A stretch of DNA of 53,220 bases from Elainella saxicola E1 (GCA_002796835.1 LUGL01000073.1:1-53220), one strand, 5' to 3'; positions 1 through 8,675 are shown, counted from the first letter of the stretch. The notes: a model not told the origin generated them from the sequence alone. Numbers and translations: made by a program.

Positions 1-391
1 CTTCTTCTGCTCTTAACCGCCGTTGCAACGTTGATAATGACCACTGGGAAACACCATCAGTTTCTAAGTTCGGGAGCTGTTGAGCTAACTCAACAATCTG
101 CTGTCGTTGGGCACTCTCATAGTGGGTTTTCGCTCCACCCCCATGACGACGAGTGAGTGCGCTCAACCCGTCGGTGTTGAATCGTGCCACCAGTTGCCCG
201 ACTGCATCCCCTGAACGTCGTCCACTGGTTTGGGCTGCTGCAGTATAACTCTGTCCCTCAGCAACGGCTAGCAAAGCTTTCGCACGTGCCACACGGTCTG
301 CGGACTCACTGGTGGCACGTACAATTCGTTCGAGTTCTCGACGTTCTTCGAGGCTCAGATCGCGGAGGGGATGTTTTTGATGGCGGGTCAT
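1..391 (-). CDS. Helix-turn-helix transposase-like protein, N-terminal part (cut by window edge)
   Basis: An open frame runs from an ATG (complement of 389-391) to the window edge without a stop, giving 130 residues that start MTRHQKHPLRDLSLEERREL. The segment is rich in Arg and Ala and has the look of the N-terminal helix-turn-helix of IS630-type transposases (ARAKALLAVAEGQSYTAAAQ, then a variable linker with LTRRHGGG). The C-terminal DDE catalytic domain, if present, lies outside the window, so I cannot say whether the element is intact. No terminal inverted repeat was recognised in the 570 bases upstream. The family assignment rests on overall resemblance of this HTH region and is not certain; it could also be a stand-alone HTH remnant. 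Confidence 0.6.
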   Translation of the reverse strand, partial: MTRHQKHPLRDLSLEERRELERIVRATSESADRVARAKALLAVAEGQSYTAAAQTSGRRSGDAVGQLVARFNTDGLSALTRRHGGGAKTHYESAQRQQIVELAQQLPNLETDGVSQWSLSTLQRRLRAEE

Positions 392-964
392 AGTCAGAAA
401 CCAAGAGACTTTGTTTTATCATCACAGAGTTCCCCAAAAATGGCTATCTACATGCCAAATGACCCACTAGTTGTTTTTATCAAACTGTTTCCATCGCACT
501 GGTTCAGCGGACCCGATTCGATTTGAAAATTTTGTGATTTGAAAGTGATTTGAAAATTTTGCAGAGGCAGGAGCCAATCACAACTCGTCCTGGTGAATAT
601 CAAGCGTCAGGGTAGGTTGAAGTTTGTTTAAAGTCGATGAAAGAGCCTTCGAGAGGACAAATCTTGAACTTCATCAAAGGCTCCTAGACTGTCAGGTTGT
701 TTTAAAGTAATGAGAGAAAATAAGGCTGCTCCTCGATCAGGTTTCCTGTCTGATTACAACTAGCTTGAGACGGACAAGACTCATTTCAGGAAATAGTAGG
801 CAACGAAACGAGTGATCAGAAACGCAAGGCAAGCTCTACTTGCGATCGGGCGATCGATCGGGTAATCCCACCGGATCGATTTCCAGGGAATTAAGTAGCA
901 GGTTGTTAAAAGCCTCAGTTCTTGTGCATTATGTAAGAAATATCGGCCTTAAGCGCTGTACGCG
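392..964. other. Non-coding stretch between transposase-like gene and clp cluster
   Basis: No convincing gene is seen here. It contains a 15-bp direct repeat (GATTTGAAAATTTTG at 520-534 and 547-561) with a third partial copy GATTTGAAA at 536-544. The promoter of the downstream clp cluster presumably lies in the right half, but no clear -10/-35 pair could be fixed. Confidence 0.5.
520..561. repeat. 15-bp direct repeat GATTTGAAAATTTTG
   Basis: Two exact 15-bp copies (520-534 and 547-561) are separated by 12 bases that contain a further partial copy (536-544). The location between a transposase-like gene and the clp cluster suggests either an element-end remnant or slippage; the sequence does not decide. 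Confidence 0.6.
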
Positions 965-1642
965 ATGGAAATTAAAGCGATGCAAAGTGCATATTATGGA
1001 GAAGCGTCTTATCGGACGCCGCCACCAGATTTACCCTCTCTGCTGCTGAAAGAGCGGATTGTCTACCTGGGAGGTCCACTACACTCTTTAGACGAATATC
1101 GCAGAGATCCAAGGCAAGACTTTACTCGGCTGATTATTGCTCAATTGCTTTATCTCCAATTTGACGATCCTGAAAAGCCGATTTATTTCTACATCAACTC
1201 GACAGGAACCTCTTGGGGAGGGCAGACCATTGGTTTTGAGACGGAAGCCTTTGCAGTTTGCGATACGTTGAACTACATCAAGCCGCCTGTGCACACCATT
1301 TGCATTGGTCAGGCCGTGGGCGCAGCAGCCATGATTCTCTCTGCCGGAACGAAGGGATTTCGAGCCAGTTTGCCCCATGCCACGATCGTGCTCAATCAGC
1401 CGCGTTCGGGGGCGCGTGGTCAGGCGACCGATATTCAGATTCGCGCTAAGGAAGTTTTGGCCAATCGGGCTGCCATCCTGGACATCATTTCCAAAAATAC
1501 GGGACAGCCTGTTGAAAAAATTGCCCAAGATACCGATCGCACCTTCTATCTGACCCCAGAAGAAGCGAAGGAGTACGGCCTGATCGATCGGGTTCTGGAA
1601 AGCACTAAACAACTTCCCAAACCCATTCCGGCCCTCACCTAA
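965..1642 (+). CDS. clpR: ClpR: catalytically inactive ClpP-family subunit
   Basis: 225-residue ClpP-fold protein. Aligned by eye with the intact paralogue at 2393-2998, all three catalytic positions are changed: the Ser position is Gly119 (TICIGQAVGAAAM), the His position is Asn144 (IVLNQP) and the Asp position is Thr193 (DTDRTFYL). It has the N-terminal block SYRTPPPDL and the inserted loop STGTSWGGQTIGFETEA that I associate with cyanobacterial ClpR. Known biology: ClpR forms mixed heptameric rings with ClpP3 and works with an HSP100 ATPase in the cytosol; the inactive subunits shape the ring but do not cleave. It is first in a same-strand run with two more ClpP-family genes, 40 bases ahead of the next. 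The start is ATG with no strong Shine-Dalgarno. Confidence 0.9.
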   Translation: MEIKAMQSAYYGEASYRTPPPDLPSLLLKERIVYLGGPLHSLDEYRRDPRQDFTRLIIAQLLYLQFDDPEKPIYFYINSTGTSWGGQTIGFETEAFAVCDTLNYIKPPVHTICIGQAVGAAAMILSAGTKGFRASLPHATIVLNQPRSGARGQATDIQIRAKEVLANRAAILDIISKNTGQPVEKIAQDTDRTFYLTPEEAKEYGLIDRVLESTKQLPKPIPALT

Positions 1643-1682
1643 AGCGTGAGTTATTTGTTGTACCGTCTTTCGGACAGGATTT

Positions 1683-2318
1683 ATGGATGTTCCTTATCGC
1701 TTCCCTGGTAGCCAGTATGTGCAGTGGGTGGATATCTACACACGACTGGCCTATGAGCGGATTATCTTTCTAGGGGAAGAAATCGACGATAATACCGCGA
1801 ACTCGGTGGTCGCGCTGTTGCTCTATCTCGATTCAGACGATCAGACCAAACCGATCTACTTCTATATCAATTCACCGGGTGAAGCGTTCTCGGCAGGGTC
1901 AGATGTGTCGCCCATGGCAGCAACCATGGCCATCTATGACACGATGCAGCACATTCGGTCCCCAGTGCATACGATTTGCCTGGGGCTAGCTTACAGCACG
2001 GCTGCAATGTTGCTTTCTTGTGGCACTAAAGGCTTTCGGGCCAGTTTGCCGAATGCGGAAATTGTGTTGGCTCCGCAATATAGCCGGACGGGCGGTCAGG
2101 CCACCGATATCGAAATTGATGCGCGGAAAGTGATGGCCGATCGCGCCATGATGGTGAATCTTTTGGCAAACAACACGGGACGCTCGCCTGAGGAAATTGC
2201 CAGAGACATCGATCGCCGATTTTATCTCACGCCTCAGGAAGCCAAAGATTATGGCTTGATCGATCGGATTTTAGAAAGTCCCAAACAGCTCCCCAAACCA
2301 ATGGCTGCTTTAACCTAG
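1683..2318 (+). CDS. Second ClpR-like subunit with partly degraded triad
   Basis: 211-residue ClpP-family protein. Unlike its upstream neighbour it keeps the nucleophile position (Ser105 in CLGLAYSTAAM) but the His position is Ala130 (IVLAPQ) and the Asp position is Arg179 (DIDRRFYL), so it should not be a serine protease. It also carries an insertion after YINSPG (EAFSAGSDVSPMAAT) that lengthens the handle-side loop. N- and C-termini are mosaic: MDVPYRFPGSQY resembles the ClpP3 N-terminus, while the end ESPKQLPKPMAALT matches the end of the first ClpR (ESTKQLPKPIPALT), which suggests duplication or conversion inside the cluster. Likely a third type of ring subunit. AGGAT lies a few bases before the ATG. 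Confidence 0.85.
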   Translation: MDVPYRFPGSQYVQWVDIYTRLAYERIIFLGEEIDDNTANSVVALLLYLDSDDQTKPIYFYINSPGEAFSAGSDVSPMAATMAIYDTMQHIRSPVHTICLGLAYSTAAMLLSCGTKGFRASLPNAEIVLAPQYSRTGGQATDIEIDARKVMADRAMMVNLLANNTGRSPEEIARDIDRRFYLTPQEAKDYGLIDRILESPKQLPKPMAALT

Positions 2319-2392
2319 GTCAACCCCTAATTCGACTTGAGTTTGCTGCTTTCTAGTTTGCTGCTTAATCTTGAAACTCCCAATTTAAACCT

Positions 2393-2998
2393 ATGCCCAT
2401 CGGTGTCCCAAAAGTTCCTTACCGCTTGCCTGGTAGTTCCTACGAGCAGTGGATCGATATCTATCAGCGCCTTAGTTTAGAACGAATTATCTTCTTGAGC
2501 CAGGAAGTAGACGATGGGATTGCAAATGCGATCGTTGCTTCTATGCTCTATCTGGATTCGGATGACGCGAGTAAACCGATTTATCTCTATATCAACTCTC
2601 CGGGTGGTTCTGTGACCGCAGGCATGGCTATTTATGACACCATGCAGCACATCAAATCAGAAGTGGTGACGATTTGTGTTGGTCTTGCTGCCTCAATGGG
2701 CGCGTTTTTGTTGACTGCTGGTAGTCCTGGCAAGCGACTGGCGTTACCCCATGCCCGCATCATGATTCACCAGCCTTTAGGCGGCACAGGTCGTCAACAG
2801 GCAACTGATATTGAAATTGAAGCCAAGCAGATTCTGCGAGTGCGTCGTCAGTTGAATGACCTGATGGCTTTTCATACAGGCAAAACCGTTGAACAAATCG
2901 AGCGAGATACCGATCGCGACTACTTCTTGTCTGCTGAGGAAGCAAAAGAATATGGCTTGATCGATCGGGTAATTGATGATCCAAGTGCTCAACAATAG
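2393..2998 (+). CDS. clpP: ATP-dependent Clp protease proteolytic subunit (ClpP3 type)
   Basis: 201-residue ClpP with a full catalytic triad: Ser101 in GLAASMGA, His126 in RIMIHQP and Asp176 in DTDRDYFL. The oligomerisation regions ([18 protein letters not shown]) and the C-terminal [13 protein letters not shown] are standard. It cuts unfolded substrates fed by a ClpC/ClpX-type ATPase. As the only intact member of the three-gene cluster it must supply all proteolytic activity of any mixed ring formed with the two neighbours. In characterised cyanobacteria the copy next to clpR is called ClpP3, so I use that as a type label. A 74-base gap separates it from the second ClpR-like gene, so co-transcription is likely but not shown. 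Confidence 0.95.
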   Translation: MPIGVPKVPYRLPGSSYEQWIDIYQRLSLERIIFLSQEVDDGIANAIVASMLYLDSDDASKPIYLYINSPGGSVTAGMAIYDTMQHIKSEVVTICVGLAASMGAFLLTAGSPGKRLALPHARIMIHQPLGGTGRQQATDIEIEAKQILRVRRQLNDLMAFHTGKTVEQIERDTDRDYFLSAEEAKEYGLIDRVIDDPSAQQ

Positions 2999-3008
2999 GG
3001 CTTGTTAT

Positions 3009-3037
3009 GAGTGCTGATTCGATCTTGGTCAGCACTC
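3009..3037. terminator. Hairpin after clpP (weak terminator or processing site)
   Basis: GAGTGCTGA (3009-3017) and TCAGCACTC (3029-3037) form a perfect 9-bp stem with an 11-nt loop just after the clpP stop. No T-run follows directly, so it may act in mRNA stability rather than as a true terminator. Confidence 0.4.
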
Positions 3038-3071
3038 CTTCAGGCGAATTTCTTTCAATTTAACGGTGCAG

Positions 3072-3105
3072 ATGGCAGAATTTGTGATATCTGCCATTTT
3101 TTATT
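3072..3105 (+). terminator. Intrinsic-terminator-like hairpin directly before the J-protein start
   Basis: ATGGCAGA (3072-3079) pairs with TCTGCCAT (3090-3097) and is followed by TTTTTATTTT. The T-run ends against the ATG at 3109, so the structure occupies the place where a ribosome binding site would be expected. It may end the clp transcript, regulate the J-protein, or both. Confidence 0.6.
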
Positions 3106-3108
3106 TTG

Positions 3109-3747
3109 ATGGAACTTGCAGACTGCTATCGATTGCTAGGGCTAAGGACAGGCGCTTCCTATGAAGAAGTTAAAGCCTCATATCGCCGTTTGGCTCGCCA
3201 ATATCATCCTGATGCGAACCCGGCGAATCAACAGCAAGCCCAGGAAAAATTTATTCAGTTGACTGAAGCCTACAAGATCATCACCAGTTTAGTGCGGCCA
3301 AGTCCTAATCCGACAACCCAGTCCCCTAGCATTGACTCTCCACAAAATTCCAAGCCATCTCGAGAGCAGACTGCTTCAGCCAAACCTCCACAGGTCAAAA
3401 TTACTAAAAAATCTCCCCCAATTCAAACGCAAAATCTTTCCCAAACCGATCGCCGACTCAAGGAACAGTCGTACGAGCAATTACAGCAATTATTGAAACA
3501 GCAACGGTTTCCTCGGGCGATCGCCTTGGTTGAGGGATTGGCCCAGCGCCTGCCCAATGATGTCGAGGTGCGTCAGTGGCAAGCAATCACCTATCAGCGA
3601 TTCGGCAGATATCTGGTGAACCATCGCCAATCCGAAAAAGCAAGGGTCTATCTTAAAAAGGCCCTCCGCACTGATCCACACAACAAATCCCTTTGGTACG
3701 AGGTAGAGCGAGATTTTCGTCGGATTGAGCAAATTGAAATCTACTAA
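3109..3747 (+). CDS. J-domain protein with C-terminal TPR-like region
   Basis: 212 residues from the ATG at 3109 (a TTG lies just before it). The J-domain occupies roughly residues 4-62, with the HPD motif at 33-35 (RQYHPDAN), which stimulates Hsp70 ATPase. A Pro/Ser/Gln-rich linker (about 65-110) follows, then a helical segment of about 90 residues (FPRAIALVEGLAQRLPNDVE, then KARVYLKKALRTDP) resembling one or two tetratricopeptide units. There is no zinc-finger or classical substrate-binding domain, so this is a type III J-protein that probably recruits DnaK to a specific partner. Position after the clp genes suggests a proteostasis link. No Shine-Dalgarno is visible; the leader is a U-run after a hairpin. 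Confidence 0.85.
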   Translation: MELADCYRLLGLRTGASYEEVKASYRRLARQYHPDANPANQQQAQEKFIQLTEAYKIITSLVRPSPNPTTQSPSIDSPQNSKPSREQTASAKPPQVKITKKSPPIQTQNLSQTDRRLKEQSYEQLQQLLKQQRFPRAIALVEGLAQRLPNDVEVRQWQAITYQRFGRYLVNHRQSEKARVYLKKALRTDPHNKSLWYEVERDFRRIEQIEIY

Positions 3748-3834
3748 TTTAGCCCTTTGGGCTTAGATCTAATTTTTAGGAAACTAGAAATTGCTCCAAC
3801 TTCAATGTGATGATTAATACAAGTAAAAAGCAAC

Positions 3835-3864
3835 AAAAAACCCCACCAATTTGAGTTGGAGGGG
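3835..3864 (-). terminator. Rho-independent terminator of the Ser/Thr kinase gene
   Basis: On the minus strand CCCCTCCAA pairs with TTGGTGGGG (one mismatch, 6-nt loop) and is followed by TTTTTTGTTG. On the plus strand the arms are 3841-3849 and 3856-3864 with the A-run at 3835-3840. It lies about 165 bases beyond the kinase stop codon. Confidence 0.75.
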
Positions 3865-4029
3865 TATAAATCAGGGTGCATCTACCATATAACTCTTCCT
3901 CGGCAAAGGCAGGCTTTCGGGAAAGTCTGAGGGAAAAGTAGCATTCTTTACAAGAATTTTACAGAGCAGTTTGTCATACAGGCTTTGCAACAAGCAAGAT
4001 CGCAGCATCTAGCAATCCTCTAATGCGCT

Positions 4030-5529
4030 CTAATTCTGATTTCGCGGTCGCCGTTCTTCGAGTTCTCGCCGTAATGGATTCGGCAAAAGGCGATCGGAGT
4101 TGCGCTTCTTCTCAGGGGATGGACTCACATCTTGGGAACGGGTTTTTTTAGGTGTAGACCTAGATTCTTCAGAAGAAGCAGGAGGAAATTCTTGAATTGG
4201 AGAAGATTCTGGTGTTGGTTCCTCAATCGCTTCCGGTGGAGGAGGTTCTGGGTCTTCTACGGTCTCCTCTGGGGTCGGTTCTTCGCTCGGTTCCGGGGTT
4301 TCTGAGGGTTCCGGTGAGGGACTGGCTAACTCCGGTGTTGGAGTTGTGGACGGGGTGTCTACACGAATGGAAGGAGCATCTTGAGAGTCTGCCCCAGTTG
4401 GTCTGGGATCTGAATTGGAAGGAACTAATTGAGACACAACAGACCAGAGGGCAATAGCTGCGACTCCTGCGATCGTCAATAAGCCCAGAATAAGTCCGCC
4501 TCGCCATTGGGAAGGATTGCGCGGTGGCACCGTTTGAGCAGCACTGGGATTGGCCGATCGGGCTTGCTTCCGAGGAGGACGGATATGAGATGGGCTGCTG
4601 GATGGGACCGCACTGCGTGAACGGGGAGTATGGCGAGGGCTCACCGCTAGCGTTGCAGCTTCAGATAAACTTCCTGCTGGGCCTGAGTAAGCAGAAGCGA
4701 TCGGCGGAAATTCAGGAGAATCTTCTGGCAGGCTTTCTAACCACTCGGCAACACTGCTGGGTCGATAGCGCGCTTCCACAGCCATGCCGCGCATAATGGC
4801 CTGATTCACCGCCACGCTCAGTTGGGGTTGCAGATCTCTCGGCGTTGACATCGGGCGACGATCGCGCAGGATCGAAGCGGTTGGAATTTGGGCTGTGACT
4901 AGCGCATACAAAGTGGCTGCCAGTCCATACACATCGGTGGCAGGCGTGCGTTTCTCCTGCATCACATATTGCTCGATCGGAGCGTAACCTTCTGAGATCA
5001 AGCTGGTATGGGTCTGGGTTTTGCCATCGGTAAATTCGCGCGCGATCCCAAAATCGATCAAAATCACTTCCTGCGTTCCCTCCCGCAGAATGATGTTTTG
5101 GGGTTTGATATCTCGATGCAGCAGCCCATTGTGATGAACCACTTTGAGGGCTGCCCCAATTTGCCGAATGTAGTGAACTGCTAAAGCTTCTGGGAGGGGA
5201 TGATCGGGAAAAACAATCTGCTCTAGCGTCTGTCCTGGAATGTAATCCATGACCAGATAGGGAGCCCCTGCTTCCACAAAGAAATCATTGACTCGCACAA
5301 TATTGGGATGGATACAGGTTGCCAAACGGCGGGCTTCATCGCGAAACAACTGCTCCATCTTCGAGAATTGCGGATGACTTTGATTCAGCAAATTCAGAGT
5401 TTTGATGACGACCGGCTGTCCGAGGTAATGGTGAGTTGCCTTAAACGTCACCCCAAAACCACCCTGTCCGAGCAGGGCTTCCAGAGTGTATTTGCCAGCC
5501 TGTAAAGTTTTGCCGATGAGCGTGTTCAT
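4030..5529 (-). CDS. Serine/threonine protein kinase, membrane-anchored
   Basis: 499-residue Hanks-type kinase. The catalytic domain covers about residues 13-265: glycine loop GQGGFG (21-26), ATP-anchoring Lys43 (VVIKTL), catalytic HRDIKPQN (138-145, Asp140), DFG (159-161) and a GYAPIEQY activation segment (181-188). All key residues are present, so it should be active. A linker rich in Ser, Pro and Arg leads to one transmembrane helix (about 344-368), followed by an acidic Pro/Glu-rich tail (TPEPSEEP-type repeats) with a basic end. No sensor domain such as PASTA is recognisable. The kinase faces the cytosol and the tail is presumably periplasmic. It is a single-gene unit with its own terminator. 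Confidence 0.93.
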   Translation of the reverse strand: MNTLIGKTLQAGKYTLEALLGQGGFGVTFKATHHYLGQPVVIKTLNLLNQSHPQFSKMEQLFRDEARRLATCIHPNIVRVNDFFVEAGAPYLVMDYIPGQTLEQIVFPDHPLPEALAVHYIRQIGAALKVVHHNGLLHRDIKPQNIILREGTQEVILIDFGIAREFTDGKTQTHTSLISEGYAPIEQYVMQEKRTPATDVYGLAATLYALVTAQIPTASILRDRRPMSTPRDLQPQLSVAVNQAIMRGMAVEARYRPSSVAEWLESLPEDSPEFPPIASAYSGPAGSLSEAATLAVSPRHTPRSRSAVPSSSPSHIRPPRKQARSANPSAAQTVPPRNPSQWRGGLILGLLTIAGVAAIALWSVVSQLVPSNSDPRPTGADSQDAPSIRVDTPSTTPTPELASPSPEPSETPEPSEEPTPEETVEDPEPPPPEAIEEPTPESSPIQEFPPASSEESRSTPKKTRSQDVSPSPEKKRNSDRLLPNPLRRELEERRPRNQN

Positions 5530-5750
5530 GCGCTGTGTTCGAGAAGGAAGGCCATCCTTTACCTAGAATAAGCGAATCTTTTTGTTGCGACAGACGATCG
5601 AGGACAGAGCCGATTATTGGTTATGCGGTCTATCTAGAGAAGAAATACTCATTCTAAGAGAACTCCCCGATCGGGGGATGTTGCCGGAATTGCCCTAGCA
5701 TACTGTGGAGTTATAAGCAGAGTTCTTAAACATTATTTAGGAGACGAACA

Positions 5751-5855
5751 ATGCCTGTCGCACTATCTGGATTGCTATTGATTGGAGCCTACGGGGTGAT
5801 CTCTTGTATTTTTGCGTCCCTCGTTGGGAATACTAAAGATGAAGTCAACTTCTAG
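5751..5855 (+). CDS. Tiny single-span membrane protein (34 aa), first of a tandem pair
   Basis: A 34-residue frame with an excellent Shine-Dalgarno (AGGAGA at 5739-5744, 6 bases before ATG). The protein begins MPVALSGLLLIGAYGVISC and ends in a polar tail (NTKDEVNF), which fits one membrane helix. The next gene, 24 bases downstream, encodes a clear paralogue with the same start MPV.L.GLLL.G.YG.ISC and an identical AGGAGA signal at the same spacing. Conservation of the protein despite divergence of the DNA argues both are translated. I do not recognise it as any of the known small photosystem, cytochrome b6f or NDH-1 subunits. Confidence 0.7.
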   Translation: MPVALSGLLLIGAYGVISCIFASLVGNTKDEVNF

Positions 5856-5879
5856 ACTTGGATTGAGAGGAGAATAACC

Positions 5880-5969
5880 ATGCCTGTCCTACTTTGTGGA
5901 TTACTATTACTTGGAACTTATGGGCTGATTTCCTGTAGTTTTATCGCTTTAGTTGGAAAAGCTGAATAG
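5880..5969 (+). CDS. Tiny single-span membrane protein (29 aa), second of a tandem pair
   Basis: A 29-residue frame with AGGAGA at 5868-5873, 6 bases before ATG. It begins MPVLLCGLLLLGTYGLISC, closely parallel to the 34-residue neighbour, and has a shorter polar tail (GKAE). Both carry a conserved Cys at residue 19; this one has additional Cys at residue 6. The pair is plus-strand between two minus-strand genes, so it has its own promoter. Function unknown. Small subunits of membrane complexes are one possibility; a type I toxin-like peptide is another, but no antisense RNA signals were identified. Confidence 0.7.
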   Translation: MPVLLCGLLLLGTYGLISCSFIALVGKAE

Positions 5970-5989
5970 ATTGGATTAGATTTGGCATC

Positions 5990-6403
5990 CTAGCGCCAGT
6001 AAGACTTCCCCTTCAAAAAAATTCCCAGCATATTACCAATCAGCATGGTGTAAGAAGGACTGAGTAAGCTCGTCGAGATGGGTACTACACTTCGAATCAG
6101 TGTTGCAATCAACAGACACAACACTAAAGCCCAAAGTACACCTGCTGTGATCAGCATTTGAGGATAAATAATTTCGAGGAAGACAACAGCAAGCGCACCG
6201 ATCCCCATTGCGATCGAAAGCATCATGATCGTGTCGAGCGGTGGGGTAAACAACATGGTTATTGCATTTGCAACCAGTACAAATTGCTTGGACCCTAGCA
6301 ATAGCAGCAGCTCTAGAACTGAGGCCCAAAATAGGGTCAGTAGCGATATCCAAAACAAAGATAGCCAAGGCAATTGCCTCAAGCGCTGCCATGGGTTATT
6401 CAT
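5990..6403 (-). CDS. Multi-span membrane protein of unknown function
   Basis: 137 residues with a basic N-terminus (MNNPWQRLRQ) and about four hydrophobic spans: near 14-37 (LSLFWISLLTLFWASVLELL), 40-52, 57-78 and 80-106, then a final weaker one (MLIGNMLGIFLKG). No charged active-site motif is visible and I do not recognise the family. The 3' end stops 20 bases from the convergent 29-aa gene. The reading frame was preferred over an overlapping minus-strand frame at 6033-6392, because it gives a coherent membrane topology whereas the alternative is Cys- and His-rich and irregular. Confidence 0.65.
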   Translation of the reverse strand: MNNPWQRLRQLPWLSLFWISLLTLFWASVLELLLLLGSKQFVLVANAITMLFTPPLDTIMMLSIAMGIGALAVVFLEIIYPQMLITAGVLWALVLCLLIATLIRSVVPISTSLLSPSYTMLIGNMLGIFLKGKSYWR

Positions 6404-6480
6404 GCGATCGGCCCTGAATAGAATTGCCCTGATTTTAGCCTAGCCCGATTCGAATTCAAACTTGGTGACAGCGCGGGGGG

Positions 6481-8175
6481 TTACTCAATACTCACGCCTC
6501 GAAAGGTTTTGGGACGAGCCCGGCTCGCGACAGGCGCTTGCTCAATTTTGCGGGTCTCAACTTGGTGCGATCGAAAATAGCTTTGCCACAGTTCCGGTGC
6601 GTTCAAAGTCTCTCCACCATGCTTGGTTAATCGCTTGCGCACCTGGCACAAGACAGGTGTATTGACACAGGCTCCAGAGATAATCACCTGTCCCTTCGTT
6701 AAAGCAGGCAACTCTTTCAGCAAATCCCGTCCTGCTGCTTCTACGCCATATTTGAGGCTATCCTGATCGACGGGATTGACAATGCGCATAATAAATTGAC
6801 TCATGCATTGGGACAGCACATCTGAGTCGAGTTTGCCGGGTCGCTGGGTAATTAATCCGACCCCCAACCCAAATTTACGCCCTTCGCTCAGGATCGTCCG
6901 TAAGATCATCTTGCATCGAGATGGTTCATGGGCAGGGGCAAATCGATGGGCCTCTTCAATCAAAATGAAAACCGGATAGGGCAGGTAATTCTCGTCATCC
7001 GGGGTAATCAGGTCTTTTTGAGTGTTCATGCGGGCTTGATTGGCCTGTCGCAACACCGTAGCGCAAATCACCTGCTGCTCTTCCTGGCTGATTTCGTTCA
7101 TTTGCAGCACAGTCACCTGGCCCGGTTCAAATAACGCCTTGGGAGCCAAATGATCGGAAGTGTGGAAGTAGGACGATCGCGCCAACCGCTCTAGTTTCCA
7201 TTCGATTGCCGGGGCGGAAGAGCCAATTTTCTCGTTGCCCTCGTCATCCTGTGTCCGATCGGCCTCATAAACCGCAGCAATCAGATCCGACACTCCCCAG
7301 CGGTAGTTGCCAAATTTGTGGCGTTTCAGAATCGTGAAGGCCTTGTTGAGGATGGACTGTTGACGATCGCTCATTTCGGGCAGCAGCGTCAAAATATCGT
7401 AATAGTCCAAGGACGAAACCCGGATGTGGATGTCTTCAGGTTTGAGGATGTTCACCTGGGGAGCATAGCCATCTGCTGCTTGAAAGGCTGAATGACCTCG
7501 CATTTCTGACAGGGTGCCATATTCCCCATGGGGGTCGAAGATGAGTACAGCCGCCCGATTGTGAGGTAACATCAGCTCTTCGACCAGCACGCCTGCCGTA
7601 TAGGATTTGCCTGATCCGGTGCCTGCCAGGATGGCCATATGGGTACTTACCAGCTCTTTCACATCCAGAGCGATCGGGACAGCATCCAAGTCGCGCAGCA
7701 AGAGTGATCCCACATAGGCCGATCCCACCTCTCCAGGCTGCTTTTTGCTCAGCACCTGTTTGAGGCTGTCGTTGCCCGCTAAATAGACCTTTGCCCCTGG
7801 ATCCGGCGTCATGCGAGGATTGATGAAGCCCAGGGCCGGATGGAAATAGCCGATCACATCGACCGTGACTTCGTAGATTTCAGGGTTGGGGTGCACAAAC
7901 CCGACGAGTGCAGCGATCGCCTCCGGACTGATTTCGGTATCCGCAAAAATTCGATCGGGCAGATGATCAATCAGACAACGGGCAGAAATTTTCCCTAAGA
8001 TTTGTAGTTTAGGCAACTGGCCGTTACTGGCTGTGGTTGTCACTTCGTAGTAAACAAATTCCCCAATTTTAACTTGACGATTATCGGCAGTGATGAACAC
8101 ATATTGGTTGCCATCGTCACCGGGACCCTTTACCGTACCAATGGTTTTGGGAGAAGCCAAAGAAACAGGAGCCAT
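6481..8175 (-). CDS. HerA-type DNA-translocating ATPase (DUF87)
   Basis: 564 residues. The N-terminal part (about 10-140) fits the HAS-barrel found in HerA family ATPases. The RecA-like core has Walker A AGTGSGKSY (184-192), a following IFDPHGEYG block (212-220) typical of HerA/FtsK-class pumps, and Walker B FILIEEAHRF (403-412). The later GLGVGLITQRPGKLD segment is also typical of the family. Known HerA proteins are hexameric DNA translocases that partner with the NurA nuclease in end resection; bacterial homologues also occur in defence and partition systems. No nurA, SIR2 or other nuclease gene is next to it here, so a stand-alone role in DNA processing is the safest reading. Confidence 0.88.
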   Translation of the reverse strand: MAPVSLASPKTIGTVKGPGDDGNQYVFITADNRQVKIGEFVYYEVTTTASNGQLPKLQILGKISARCLIDHLPDRIFADTEISPEAIAALVGFVHPNPEIYEVTVDVIGYFHPALGFINPRMTPDPGAKVYLAGNDSLKQVLSKKQPGEVGSAYVGSLLLRDLDAVPIALDVKELVSTHMAILAGTGSGKSYTAGVLVEELMLPHNRAAVLIFDPHGEYGTLSEMRGHSAFQAADGYAPQVNILKPEDIHIRVSSLDYYDILTLLPEMSDRQQSILNKAFTILKRHKFGNYRWGVSDLIAAVYEADRTQDDEGNEKIGSSAPAIEWKLERLARSSYFHTSDHLAPKALFEPGQVTVLQMNEISQEEQQVICATVLRQANQARMNTQKDLITPDDENYLPYPVFILIEEAHRFAPAHEPSRCKMILRTILSEGRKFGLGVGLITQRPGKLDSDVLSQCMSQFIMRIVNPVDQDSLKYGVEAAGRDLLKELPALTKGQVIISGACVNTPVLCQVRKRLTKHGGETLNAPELWQSYFRSHQVETRKIEQAPVASRARPKTFRGVSIE

Positions 8176-8675
8176 AGCTTTCAGACAAAAAGGGCAGATA
8201 AGGACACAAGTTTAAGCACAGTACGCGGTATACCGAATTCATGCAGGCGTCAATCTTAAAAATATTTTGAGCTTCGTAGAAGCACGCTTGCGAATTTTAG
8301 TCAGGTAAACAACTCGATCAAAACGTAGAGAAATCACGGATAACGTTTTGGCATGGAATATGTAATCTTTAAATTTCAGACTGGACGATCAATATAAACC
8401 CTAGCTCCGGCATTTTTTTGCGATCGGATGTATTAGGGCCTGATCAAAGGTTAATCGTAAAACGGGTTGCTGAAGCGGTTTAGTCTGAAAAATTTCAGGG
8501 TGTTGCCCAATTGACTAGTCCAGCAGTGCGAGTTAGTCCCCGCTCAGACAATTTTTTAGGGCTGATTGCAAAGGTTTTGATAAAGAGCTTGCGATTGAGC
8601 TGATTCTATGGGTTCAATCCGGGAACTCTTTAGAAGGTGAATCTTAAATTGTTGGTTCAATTTCTCTGAGTTAAT
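8176..8675. other. 500-bp divergent intergenic region
   Basis: This separates the minus-strand HerA gene from the plus-strand histidine kinase and must contain both promoters. It is AT-rich in the middle (8330-8480). No coding frame, strong hairpin or recognised operator was found. Confidence 0.5.

Noticed and set aside
184-393. 69-aa plus-strand frame at the left edge
   Set aside because: It is antisense to the transposase-like frame, which runs open to the window edge and gives a recognisable helix-turn-helix.
643-682. GAGCCTT / AAGGCTC inverted repeat upstream of clpR
   Set aside because: Only 7 bp with a loop of over 20 bases and no T-run; too weak to call.
6033-6392. 119-aa minus-strand frame overlapping the membrane protein
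   Set aside because: Irregular Cys/His-rich composition; the other frame gives coherent membrane helices and a better start.
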